Origin: Chitinimonas sp036961565
Lineage (GTDB): Bacteria; Pseudomonadota; Gammaproteobacteria; Burkholderiales; Chitinimonadaceae
Reading direction: 5' to 3'
Length of the DNA stretch: 64,000 bases
Assembly (NCBI RefSeq): GCF_036961565.1
Contig: NZ_JBAMDD010000005.1
Span: 281,186 to 345,185, forward strand
A program made the translations under genes and the position numbers. Shown here in pieces: positions 29,209-37,243 of the stretch (the stretch's first letter is position 1; each line of letters begins with the position of its first letter). A model generated the notes under the pieces. That model was given only the letters and a program-made list of their open reading frames with translations, was not told the origin of the DNA and searched no databases.

Positions 29209-29647
29209 CATTTCTCCTTTGTTTGTTCTGTTTATCTCCGCCATTTATGAAAATGGCATGGGGGCGCACCATAGCATGAGATACGGCAAGCCGGCGATAG
29301 GCAGCCGTGCCGTCCGCTGTGTGCCCAGCTAAGCCATGCTTTGCCCGCTGGTTGCGGGGTAAGGGTGTCGCAGTAAACGGCCGTCGTAAGCACGGCTGAG
29401 CCAGCCATCAGCCAGGGGCAGCGCATCGGTGGCAAGCCCGCGCCGCGTGACCTTAAAACACCGCCACAACACGGCAAGTCCGGCGTGCCCCGCCGGCCTG
29501 GGCACCTCGTCGCTTTAGTCGCGCACCGCTTTGTCGGTCCTCACATTGAGCGTGTGCCGGACAAAGTCCACGCAAGCCCCGAACGCGCTTGATATCCTTA
29601 AGCAGTACCCGCTATCAGAGTACGGGATAGCCTTTGAGAGGAAGCAC
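29209..29647. other. Divergent intergenic region
   Basis: This stretch lies between the hypothetical gene at 29208 and the solute-binding protein at 29648 and must hold both promoters. I see a small hairpin GCTATC/GATAGC about 20 bp before the solute-binding protein start. No gene, repeat or clear -35/-10 pair could be supported. Confidence 0.4.
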
Positions 29648-30400
29648 ATGGTGTCGAGATGGATGGCCAGGGCCGCGCTGGCCCTGATACTGCTGGCAGG
29701 CGCACTCCCCGCCAGTGCCCGCGAGCTGCTGGTGGTCGGCACCCAGTTTGGCCGGCTGTTCGAGCAGGTGCCCAGTGGGGAGTTCGAGGGCTTGGCCGTC
29801 ACGCTGGTGCGTGAGTTTGCCAGGGCCAGCGGCCATACCGTGCGTTTTGACATCTACCCATGGGCGCGGGCGCAGATGGTGGTGCAGACCGGTAAGGCCG
29901 ATATGCTGATCGGCCCCTACAAGACACCCGAGCGCGAACAGCTTTTTGCTTTTTCCGACAAGGCTTTTTACCGCGATGAAATGGTGTTCTATGCGCGTGC
30001 GGGCAGCAGTACGCGCTGGGATGGCGACTATGCCCAACTGCGGGGGCTGCGCATCGCCGCCATCCGGGGCTGGGCCTACGGTGCGGGCTTTGAAGCCGCG
30101 CGGGCGCAGGTGGATATGACCAACAACCTGCAAAGCGGCATCCTGATGCTGAGCGAAAAGCGGGTAGACCTGCTGGCCACCAATCGCCGCAACACCGAAG
30201 CCCTGCTGGCCACCATGGCCAGCCCGCCAGATATCCAGGCGATCAGCCCCATCATCGAGGTGCAGGATGGCTATTTTGCCTTCCCCAAGTCGGCAGAAGC
30301 CGCCTCTTTGCGCGCAGAATTCAATGTCTTCTTCAACAACCTGATACGCAAGGGCGAGCTGGCCAGACTGGCACGTCAGCATGGTGTGACCATACCCTGA
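29648..30400 (+). CDS. Periplasmic solute-binding protein, family 3 (amino-acid type)
   Basis: The protein has 250 aa from the ATG at 29648, preceded by AGAGGAAG. The signal peptide runs to about ASA-RE (residue 24): RWMARAALALILLAGALPASA. The mature protein follows the SBP_bac_3 pattern (LVVGTQFGRLFEQ, GLAVTLVREFARASG, YPWARAQMVVQTGKADMLIGPYK, SDKAFYRDEMVFY). No ABC permease or ATPase gene is adjacent, so it may be an orphan sensor/binding protein, as is common in such genomes. A second, distant family member is at 32634-33413. Confidence 0.85.
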   Translation: MVSRWMARAALALILLAGALPASARELLVVGTQFGRLFEQVPSGEFEGLAVTLVREFARASGHTVRFDIYPWARAQMVVQTGKADMLIGPYKTPEREQLFAFSDKAFYRDEMVFYARAGSSTRWDGDYAQLRGLRIAAIRGWAYGAGFEAARAQVDMTNNLQSGILMLSEKRVDLLATNRRNTEALLATMASPPDIQAISPIIEVQDGYFAFPKSAEAASLRAEFNVFFNNLIRKGELARLARQHGVTIP

Positions 30401-30473
30401 AGTTCGTTATCTGCGGCGACTTGTAAATAGCTGGCTGGCCAACGATAAAGAATGCCAGACACAGGAGAGCGCC

Positions 30474-31496
30474 ATGAATCGAAAAGGGAGCGGTGACCAG
30501 CAACCTTTCTTTGCACCTATCCCGGTTCCGCCCGTGCGCCCTGCTGTGCGGCGCCCGCTCAACCCAAACGCGATTCCCTATGTGCCGCTGCGCCAACGGC
30601 AAAGCCGCGCCTATATGTACACCCCCTTCGCCAACGAGGACAGCCTCAAAAGCGCGCTGGGCGAAAACATGGTGCGCATACGCAAGGGCAAGCAGGCGCA
30701 TGGCTTGCTCGCCCCTAGCCACAAGATGGCCGATAACCTGGAAGCCATCCGGCAGCAACGCCTGCAGGAATGGGGCGGTACCATACACCAGGCCAACCAG
30801 ACCCTGAACAACCACGCACAGCGCGGCCGTGCACAGGATGCGCTGCTGCTTGATCGCATCAAACGCATTACCGATCACAACAAGGGTAGCCCCTTGGCCA
30901 ATATGAAGCTGAAGGCCTCGCAGATCAAGAAGCAGCAGATTGAGTTGGAGAACCTGAAAACCGAAAAGGTGATGGCGCAGAGCGACCTGGGCCTGCACCA
31001 GGAGCGCTTTGCCGCGCTACAGCAGACCCGCATACTCAATACCTCGGCCCACCTGTATCCCCAGCTATACCCCGACCCACCGCTGCAACACCTGGCGCAC
31101 AAGGACAAACTCTATGTGCTGGGACACGGCGCGCCCGACAGCAGCAAGCTCTACGCCACGCAGGACGGCAAGCAGTCGATGGATGTACCTGCCCTGCGCG
31201 AGCACCTGAAACAGGCCGGCTTGCCCAAGAACTTCGTCGATCTGCGGTTAACCGCCTGCCAGGGCGTACCGCCGGTCGAGACACCAAAGCAGCGCGAAGC
31301 TTCGCTGAAGTCCAACTATCTGGTGCCTACCCTGTACCAGGCCATCAAGGAGGACTTCCCCCGCATCCGGGTGACCGGCTATGCCGGCAATGGCGTCACC
31401 TTCCCCTTCAATTCAGACCACCATCTGCGGTCGGCGCCGCACGATGACCTGATACGGGGACGGCGCAAGGAGTTGGCCGTTCGCTACCCCAGCTGA
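30474..31496 (+). CDS. Putative caspase-fold (clan CD) cysteine peptidase-like protein
   Basis: The protein has 340 aa, with GGAGAGCGCC upstream of the ATG. Residues 1-45 are Pro/Arg-rich and disordered-looking, without a Sec signal. Residues ~85-185 are a charged helical, probably coiled-coil region. The C-terminal part shows a clan-CD-like layout: a hydrophobic strand then Gly-His-Gly (LYVLGHGAP, His218), a second strand then Cys (VDLRLTACQG, Cys262), and RIRVTGYAGNG. This resembles C80/C11-type cysteine peptidase domains of toxins and effectors. The function is inferred from this motif spacing only. It may be an effector or a processing protease. Confidence 0.55.
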   Translation: MNRKGSGDQQPFFAPIPVPPVRPAVRRPLNPNAIPYVPLRQRQSRAYMYTPFANEDSLKSALGENMVRIRKGKQAHGLLAPSHKMADNLEAIRQQRLQEWGGTIHQANQTLNNHAQRGRAQDALLLDRIKRITDHNKGSPLANMKLKASQIKKQQIELENLKTEKVMAQSDLGLHQERFAALQQTRILNTSAHLYPQLYPDPPLQHLAHKDKLYVLGHGAPDSSKLYATQDGKQSMDVPALREHLKQAGLPKNFVDLRLTACQGVPPVETPKQREASLKSNYLVPTLYQAIKEDFPRIRVTGYAGNGVTFPFNSDHHLRSAPHDDLIRGRRKELAVRYPS

Positions 31497-31617
31497 CGCA
31501 GCCTTCGGATTCTGAGAGCCATGATCGCTCGTTCTGATCACTTGTGGTCACTCCGCTGAACCTCAGTATTGAAACTGCTGCACAGGTGACCTGAGAGAGG
31601 TCAAGGGAGTAGCAGTA

Positions 31618-32169
31618 TCACGTGCCGGTCGATGCAAATCGTTCCCGACCGTCAATGAGTACGTGCGCGCGAGCACTCTCGGTAACCGCGCCGAAACATT
31701 GGACATTCAGGCGCGCTTCGCGCAACGTCATATGATTCGGGCTGCTCACATGGTCAGTTTCCGTCGTTCCATCGTCCTCCCAGAAACACACGCGACAAAT
31801 CTCATACACGCTGCGCTCTCGCAGGCTGCGGTACCCGCAACAGGGACACGTAGCCAGCTCTTCCATATCACCATCAACGACTTCGTGGCACCCCAGGGTT
31901 GCAACTTGGTCCGTCAGATATGAATTGAGGACGCCCACATAGGTGCTGCGGAGAGCGACCTGTAGAAGTGGATCATAGAGCGACGCTCCTGGATTATCCG
32001 GCTGGCCGGTACGCCCTATTGCCTCTCTCAACACATCGGGGAGTTTTTGGTAGTCCGGGTCGCTCGCGTCGATGGCCCACCAATCGAGCAGCAACGCTTC
32101 GCGTTCGTCATTTGAAAGCTTGGCAAGAGATTGTCGTACCAATAGGTCAATCGCTTCATTTCTCGTCAT
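31618..32169 (-). CDS. CPCC-type cysteine-rich protein
   Basis: The protein has 183 aa from the ATG at 32169, with GGAAG ~8 bases upstream. The C-terminal half holds the Cys_rich_CPCC signature: ATCPCCGYRSLRERSVYEICRVCFWEDDG, here read as separate motifs CPCCGY, YEICRVCFWEDDG and SPNHMTLREAR. This is a probable zinc-binding fold. The N-terminal half (EREALLLDWWAIDASDPDYQKL) is acidic and helical. CPCC proteins often lie next to toxin genes and may act as immunity proteins. It follows another small gene by 46 bp. The local GC content is lower than the surroundings, suggesting transfer. Confidence 0.8.
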   Translation of the reverse strand: MTRNEAIDLLVRQSLAKLSNDEREALLLDWWAIDASDPDYQKLPDVLREAIGRTGQPDNPGASLYDPLLQVALRSTYVGVLNSYLTDQVATLGCHEVVDGDMEELATCPCCGYRSLRERSVYEICRVCFWEDDGTTETDHVSSPNHMTLREARLNVQCFGAVTESARAHVLIDGRERFASTGT

Positions 32170-32215
32170 AAGGCAATCTTCCATTGCTACCGTCCAATCA
32201 GTTGAAGTGCGTGGC

Positions 32216-32515
32216 CTACCGAAGACGCATACAACAAGACTCGATTTCGCCGGTTGCAATCAAATCAGCGACTGTTCGTCGAATCACATCCACGCTGATC
32301 GTCTCAACTACAATCATATCCACCGCCCAGATGTACGTACCCTCAGCGCATTCCCCAGAATTGCGATATCTCTTCATAAGCGTCCGAAGATTGTCTACGG
32401 TAAAAAATGTTGCCGCGAAGATCCTGCCGTCTTCAAGGCTAACCAACGCGTCGATATTGTCATCGACCACAGCAACGATTTCGCTACCCGATGGTGTACT
32501 CAGCTGAAAATTCAT
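32216..32515 (-). CDS. Small acidic hypothetical protein upstream of the CPCC gene
   Basis: The protein has 99 aa from the ATG at 32515, with GGAAAC upstream; an in-frame TTG lies five codons earlier. It is acidic with alternating strands and helices (EIVAVVDDNIDALVSLEDG, YIWAVDMIVVETISVDVIRRT). I recognise no family. It is co-directional with and 46 bp from the CPCC gene. Its size, charge and neighbour suggest a toxin-system immunity-type protein, but no toxin gene is adjacent. Confidence 0.65.
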   Translation of the reverse strand: MNFQLSTPSGSEIVAVVDDNIDALVSLEDGRIFAATFFTVDNLRTLMKRYRNSGECAEGTYIWAVDMIVVETISVDVIRRTVADLIATGEIESCCMRLR

Positions 32516-32633
32516 GGCTTCAGTTTCCAAAATAAGTGCCTATCAGGTAACCAATAGCCTGCGCATGCGTTAACAGCGGGTGTAATCACGAGAGATAAAA
32601 GCGAGCGGTCATGCCCGCCAAATCCGCAACCGC

Positions 32634-33413
32634 CTACTTGAACTGCTGCATTTCCGCCTTGTACTCGGGCGATTCCCTGACGGCGGCGACACTATCCCAG
32701 ATTTTCTGGGCATAGGCCGGGTACTTGCCCACAAACTGTTTGGACAGCATCAGAAAGTAAGGCTTGGATACCAGGGGTGGGTCTACCCGCTCTATCCTGG
32801 CCCGGAACTCTGGCCGGCTCTCGACACTGGTATCTCCCCGCTGGGTTTGCAGGGCCACGCCCGATACCCGTCCAAGCAATAACTTCTGGAAATTCTCGTC
32901 GGTACTGCGTACGCCTTCATCCAGCTTCAAGCCCATGGCGGCCAGTTGGGCCACGATGGAGAAACCCGGCTGCACGCCTATGGGCAGGCTGGCATGGCGT
33001 ATGGTGGTGCCGTCCCACTCCAGCTTGCTGCCCTTGAGGCGGTAAAGGCTATAGCTCTCGTCCAGCATGCGCCTGGAGGGGTCGGGCTTGTCACCCGACA
33101 TGGGGTAGACACCCAGCTCCATCCGGTCGCGTGCAAAGCTGATCTTGAACAAGCCATCCATCTCCCCCGCACCGACCAGGGCCATGCAGCGCTTCCAGGG
33201 CAGGGGCGTGATGCGTATGGGCAGCGACAGCTGCTTCTCGACCATGCGCATCATGATGACATTGAGGCCAGGTCGGTCTTTCATCACCCAGGGATAGGCG
33301 TCTTCCTCTTCTGAACACAGATGCAGCTGGGCGGGCCGCTCTGCAGCCCAGGCCTGCAAGGGCAGCAAGAGCCAGGCGGTGAGGGCAAGCAAACAAGACA
33401 GCTGCGGTCGCAT
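32634..33413 (-). CDS. Periplasmic solute-binding protein, family 3-like
   Basis: The protein has 259 aa from the ATG at 33413, with GGGAG six bases upstream. The signal peptide ends at about AWA-AE (MRPQLSCLLALTAWLLLPLQAWA). The mature part follows the SBP_bac_3 pattern: LNVIMMRMVEKQL, ITPLPWKRCMALVGAGEMDGLFKISF, then SLYRLKG, a second-lobe LPIGVQPGFSI, and KPYFLMLSKQF. It is again an orphan without transporter genes. It may feed a sensor or bind an amino-acid-like ligand. Confidence 0.82.
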   Translation of the reverse strand: MRPQLSCLLALTAWLLLPLQAWAAERPAQLHLCSEEEDAYPWVMKDRPGLNVIMMRMVEKQLSLPIRITPLPWKRCMALVGAGEMDGLFKISFARDRMELGVYPMSGDKPDPSRRMLDESYSLYRLKGSKLEWDGTTIRHASLPIGVQPGFSIVAQLAAMGLKLDEGVRSTDENFQKLLLGRVSGVALQTQRGDTSVESRPEFRARIERVDPPLVSKPYFLMLSKQFVGKYPAYAQKIWDSVAAVRESPEYKAEMQQFK

Positions 33414-33547
33414 GGTGCACTCCCGGGACGACGCACGGGCACGCGGAGACATGCCCTTATCCCATCAGGGTAGCAGCCGGCCGGCGCATTGCCAGCGTAA
33501 CACCAACTACGCACCGTTGCGCTGACGCATGCGCGGCACGGACAAAT

Positions 33548-33585
33548 GGGTGGTTTTCTACCCGCTGCTGGGTAATAAACCACCC
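33548..33585. repeat. Nested 38-bp palindrome in a divergent intergenic region
   Basis: GGGTGGTTT (33548-33556) pairs with AAACCACCC (33577-33585). Inside, TACCC (33559-33563) pairs with GGGTA (33570-33574) around a 6-base loop, with a 2-by-2 internal mismatch. It lies between the solute-binding protein start (33413) and the gene at 33739. It could act as an operator or as an RNA hairpin in the leader of the plus-strand gene. Confidence 0.55.
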
Positions 33586-33738
33586 GGCCCGGCCAGGCAG
33601 GCCCAGGACACCTTCTGATGGCCCTGCTTGGCTGGACACGGTTTCGGGCCGCCGCCGCCCGGCCGTCCAGCCGGCCACCCCATGGTGCAGGACTTGCTAA
33701 GGCAAAGCGCATACAGGCCTAACAAAGGAAGCACCAAG

Positions 33739-34851
33739 ATGAGCTCGCGCGACGGCAAGGGAAAAAGGACGCTCGCCACTTTGGCAGCAAGCAGCACAGT
33801 CAAGCCAGCACCCAAGGCCAAAAAACCCAGGCCAGCGACCCTGCCCGACCTGAACATCCCCCATACCTACATCCGGCAGTCCAGCACCACCGTAGGCCCC
33901 TCCCACCCACTTACGCCCAAGGTGGGCAAGCCATTCCACGATGCGATAGGCGCACTGCGTGATGGCGGCGACCAGATCGTCAAGACCCAATTCAACCTGA
34001 AGGTAAAACGAGGTACGGCCAAGTCGGTGAGCGTACCGGTCGAGGGGGAGTTCAGCGTGATAGGCCAGGGCACCGGCCTGGTACAAGGCTCGCTGCATAC
34101 CCCCAACCTGACCGCCTATAAGGGCTCCACCGAGGATCGCAGCGTACTGCCGGCCAATCTCAGCCTGCAGCGTGCCCGGCTGGAGGGCCGCGCCATCAAG
34201 CAGCTGACGGAGACCGGCTACCAGGCCGATGCCAAGAAATCCCAGCTGGATGAGCTCAAGCTGAACAAGGATGGCAGCTTCCCCAAGAAGACCACGCTGG
34301 GCGGCATTGCGCTGGGCGCTCACCTAGAGGACATCACCGCGTACAGGGCAGTCAGCCTGCGGGACGTCGGTTCCGCCATACGGGCGAAGACCATGGCCAC
34401 CAAATGGCAGATACTGGCGAGTGGCAAGGAGGACGCCGGCCAGGGTTTCCGTAACAATCTGCTGGCGGCACTACCACAGCTGGGCAATGACGATGTAGAG
34501 ACAGCAGGCCTGAAAAAGACCGGCATCGCAGCGGTCAAGGCGCACTGGGAGGCTGGCGGCACGGCGTTCAGTAAACGGAAGCAGACCAAGAATATCCAGG
34601 CCTATCACCAGGAGGCCCATCAGGCTGCCAGTGATCTATTCGTGAAGAAGTTCAAGGATGTCCGGGCAAGCGGCGACTTTGCCCAGGCCGGCAAGTGGTG
34701 GACCAAGAAGAGCGCGAAGCTGCAGGCCATCTTTACCGATCTGGCATCGCCGGACGAAGCGACCCGCAATGAGGCCGCTGAGCGCTACCGTGCCATAGGC
34801 ACCAAGTACGTGCAGCGCAAGTTCGATAGGCATGGCATCAAACGAAGCTAG
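33739..34851 (+). CDS. Hypothetical protein with basic disordered N terminus
   Basis: The protein has 370 aa from the ATG at 33739, with AAGGAAG upstream. Residues 1-40 are Lys/Pro/Ala-rich (KGKRTLATLAAS, KPAPKAKKPRPATLP), followed by a mixed region rich in Gly/Thr/Val and a helical C-terminal third with many Ala/Lys (HQEAHQAASDLFVKKFKDV). There is no signal peptide or transmembrane segment. I recognise no family. Like the gene at 30474 it looks like a secreted effector or a non-catalytic nucleic-acid binder, but this rests only on composition. Confidence 0.7.
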   Translation: MSSRDGKGKRTLATLAASSTVKPAPKAKKPRPATLPDLNIPHTYIRQSSTTVGPSHPLTPKVGKPFHDAIGALRDGGDQIVKTQFNLKVKRGTAKSVSVPVEGEFSVIGQGTGLVQGSLHTPNLTAYKGSTEDRSVLPANLSLQRARLEGRAIKQLTETGYQADAKKSQLDELKLNKDGSFPKKTTLGGIALGAHLEDITAYRAVSLRDVGSAIRAKTMATKWQILASGKEDAGQGFRNNLLAALPQLGNDDVETAGLKKTGIAAVKAHWEAGGTAFSKRKQTKNIQAYHQEAHQAASDLFVKKFKDVRASGDFAQAGKWWTKKSAKLQAIFTDLASPDEATRNEAAERYRAIGTKYVQRKFDRHGIKRS

Positions 34852-35717
34852 CTGCACTCCCCGGCCGCTGCAGGTGTGGCTGCCAGCGGCCCTTGCAGGC
34901 TTGAATCCAGCACAAGAAAACCCGCCTGCAGCCAGCCGCGTAACCAGATTGGGGCATGGCTGTGTATCGCCTCACCAAACTGCTCGGCGGTCGCCGCCAG
35001 GGCTTGTGCCAGCGTGCCATCGGCCTGTGCCCAGCGGCTCAGCAACGCGTACTGGGCGGGTTGCAGGCTGAAGATGCCCAGGCGGTAATGGGTACGCACC
35101 AGGGCCAGTTGCACCTGCTGCGGCAAGGGAAAGTCAGGGTCTTGGTCATCGGCAACCTGCTGGTAGTAGGCACCGACCGGAAAGCGGTACTGCCGCAGCG
35201 CCAGGCAGGGTTGCAGCCGCAGCGCGGGGTGGTCCTGCTGCGCGGGCGTCGCATAGCCCTGCTCCTCGGCGCCAAGGGCGTCGAACAGGCTGTATAGCGT
35301 CCACTCGAAATCTGCCAGGTCCACCATGAAGTCTATCCAGGCTTCTTGCTGGGCGGCGTGGGCATCGGGCCGGTTCTGCTGCAGGTAGTCGGCAAACCCT
35401 GCCCCCAGGTGTGCCAAAGTAGGGCTGTGGGAGGGGTGGGCACGCAGGTACTCACGGGTAAAATCGCGGAACAAATCTGGCCCCAGCGCGTGGGACAGCG
35501 CCTTGAACTGGCCCTGCATGCACTGCAGAAGGCGCGCAAAGTAGGCACGCTGGTAGATGGCCAGGTGCTGTACCGGGTCCAGCTGGCCGGTGGGCGCGAT
35601 ATAGCGGGCGATCAAGGCATGATCCGGCCCCTCGGCTTGTTGTAACAAGGCGGATTGCATGAATTGCTGCAGCTGGGCCAGCGCAAGTGGCACCACGTCG
35701 GCGCGACCATCACGCAT
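34848..35717 (-). CDS. DUF2063 family protein, partner of the MNIO enzyme
   Basis: The protein has 289 aa. The DUF2063 N-terminal domain is seen (residues ~10-120: LDPVQHLAIYQRAYFARLLQCM, FKALSHALGPDLFRDFTREYLRAHP, LAHLGAGFADYL), then DLADFEWTLYSLFDA and a C-terminal winged/helical region. Such proteins (BufC-like) are encoded beside DUF692 enzymes and probably bind the precursor for the enzyme. The gene overlaps the DUF692 gene by 8 bp, showing translational coupling. It is the last gene of the four-gene operon. Confidence 0.88.
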   Translation of the reverse strand: MRDGRADVVPLALAQLQQFMQSALLQQAEGPDHALIARYIAPTGQLDPVQHLAIYQRAYFARLLQCMQGQFKALSHALGPDLFRDFTREYLRAHPSHSPTLAHLGAGFADYLQQNRPDAHAAQQEAWIDFMVDLADFEWTLYSLFDALGAEEQGYATPAQQDHPALRLQPCLALRQYRFPVGAYYQQVADDQDPDFPLPQQVQLALVRTHYRLGIFSLQPAQYALLSRWAQADGTLAQALAATAEQFGEAIHSHAPIWLRGWLQAGFLVLDSSLQGPLAATPAAAGECS

Positions 35718-36684
35718 CCTGGCGCTCCTGCTCCATCATCACCATCTGCTGTGCTTCTGCCATCAGGGGCGCGACCATGAAATCCACCGGGGTGGAGACC
35801 GCTTCTGCGGCATCGCCCCCACCCGCCTCTGCCACCGGCCAATGGTTCATATGTTGCTGCATGTAGCCCCTGGCCTTGTGCAGCTCGGCCAGGCAGGTAT
35901 CGAAATCCGGGATATTGCCGTCCCATTCCAGCAGGATGGCCGCCGCCGGGCTGCGCCGCCAGACCTGCTGGAACAACTGCCAGACGGCTGCGGCGACCGG
36001 GCGGTCATGGGTGTCGATGATATGGCTGCCGCAGTGCTGATGCCCTGCCAGGTGCAATTGCACGATGGCCTCGTACGGCAGGGCCTGCAGGTAGTCTTGC
36101 GGGTCCAGCCCGGCGTTGTAACAGCTGACATAGCAGTTGTTGACGTCGAACAGCAGCCGGCAGCCTGTCTGGGCCACCAGCTCGGCCAGGAAGGCCGGTT
36201 CGGTCCAGCTTGACTGCGTATAGCTCAGGTAGCTGCTGGGGTTCTCCAGCACCAGCGGGCGCTCCAGCAGCTCTTGGACAATGCGGATGCGCTGGGCCAC
36301 ATGCTGCAAGGTCTCGTCGGTCAGTGGCAGGGGCAGCAGATCGTGGGTGTGTTTACCCTGTATCCCGGTCCAGCACAGGTGGTCGCTGATCCACTGCGGC
36401 TGTATCTCATCGGCCAGGGCTTTCAAGGCCTGCAGGTAGCTGAAATCCAGCGGATCGCTGCTGCCTATCGACATGGACACCCCATGCATGACCAAGGGGT
36501 AGCGCTCGGCCACCTGCCGCAGCACCTGGCGTGGCCGGCCGGCCGAGTACATGAAGTTCTCCGAGATCACCTCGAACCAATCCACGGCGGGGCTATGCGT
36601 GAGGATGTGCTCGACATGGACATGCCGCAATCCCAGGCCCAAGCCTAGCTGTGGCCAGCTGCCGCCAGGGTGTGGGGCGTGCAT
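35710..36684 (-). CDS. DUF692 multinuclear non-heme iron oxidative enzyme (MNIO)
   Basis: The protein has 324 aa, about the family length. TIM-barrel metal-ligand motifs appear in order: MHGVSMSIG (His), ISDHLCWTG (Asp-His), LVLENPSSYL (Glu, Asn), LFDVNNCYV (Asp, Asn), HLAGHQ (His), IIDTHDRPV (Asp, His) and LLEWDGN (Glu, Asp). The family (MbnB, TglH, ChrH, BufB) oxidises Cys or Asp/Asn residues of ribosomal peptides using two or three irons. Its ATG lies two bases after the stop of the Cys-rich gene, which strongly suggests that the Cys-rich protein is its substrate. The N terminus is Gly/Leu-rich (LGLGLGLRHVHVEHIL). Confidence 0.93.
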   Translation of the reverse strand: MHAPHPGGSWPQLGLGLGLRHVHVEHILTHSPAVDWFEVISENFMYSAGRPRQVLRQVAERYPLVMHGVSMSIGSSDPLDFSYLQALKALADEIQPQWISDHLCWTGIQGKHTHDLLPLPLTDETLQHVAQRIRIVQELLERPLVLENPSSYLSYTQSSWTEPAFLAELVAQTGCRLLFDVNNCYVSCYNAGLDPQDYLQALPYEAIVQLHLAGHQHCGSHIIDTHDRPVAAAVWQLFQQVWRRSPAAAILLEWDGNIPDFDTCLAELHKARGYMQQHMNHWPVAEAGGGDAAEAVSTPVDFMVAPLMAEAQQMVMMEQERQDA

Positions 36685-36686
36685 GC

Positions 36687-37160
36687 TCAGATGCAGCTAC
36701 CGCCACCGCTCATGCCACTGGCGCCGCAGGCGGTGTAATCGGGATCGAAATTGGCATCCAGCCAGGCGGCCGTAGGGCCTACCGGCGATGGCGAGGGCAG
36801 GACCTGGCGCCGGGCATCCTTCATGCGCTGCTCAAACAGCGCGCGGGCGCGCAGCCATACGCTCTGGCCCTGGTTGGGGCCATTGGTGGAGAAGCGCTCG
36901 GCATTGATGGGCACTGCACAGGACCCCAGCCAGGCACAGGGATTCTCGCCGGGGTGGTTCTGCTCTTCGCCCGTGCCATAGAGGCCACAGCCGCCCTGGC
37001 CTCGGCAGTTGTTCAGGGTATGGCAGGAGTGGGCGGCGGCCGTGGCGCAGACGCCGCTGCCGGCGCAGCTATTGGTCCCCAGCCTGTCATGCCCCTTGCA
37101 GGCATTGAGGCCCATGCAGGCATGCAGTTCACGGGGCTGCTTGATCACGGGTGAAGTCAT
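36687..37160 (-). CDS. Cysteine-rich protein, candidate MNIO substrate/precursor
   Basis: The protein has 157 aa from the ATG at 37160, with GAGAGA upstream; the frame extends to 37205 without support. Residues ~14-80 hold nine Cys in a Gly/Asn-rich array: ACMGLNACKG, NSCAGSGVCAT, HSCHTLNNCRGQGGCG, NPCAWLGSCAVP. Two more follow in the C-terminal tail (YTACGASGMSGGGSCI). There is no signal peptide, unlike exported bufferin precursors, and the pattern does not match the DUF2282 precursor. The remaining C-terminal part is mixed and partly helical. I infer that the array is modified by the adjacent MNIO or binds metal. Whether it is cleaved is unknown. Confidence 0.85.
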   Translation of the reverse strand: MTSPVIKQPRELHACMGLNACKGHDRLGTNSCAGSGVCATAAAHSCHTLNNCRGQGGCGLYGTGEEQNHPGENPCAWLGSCAVPINAERFSTNGPNQGQSVWLRARALFEQRMKDARRQVLPSPSPVGPTAAWLDANFDPDYTACGASGMSGGGSCI

Positions 37161-37243
37161 GGCATCTCTCGCTACGCATAGGATGGCGGTCGGCAAACCC
37201 GCCATCGGTCGTTGAACACGGCATCAACAGGCCAAGCTGCTAC

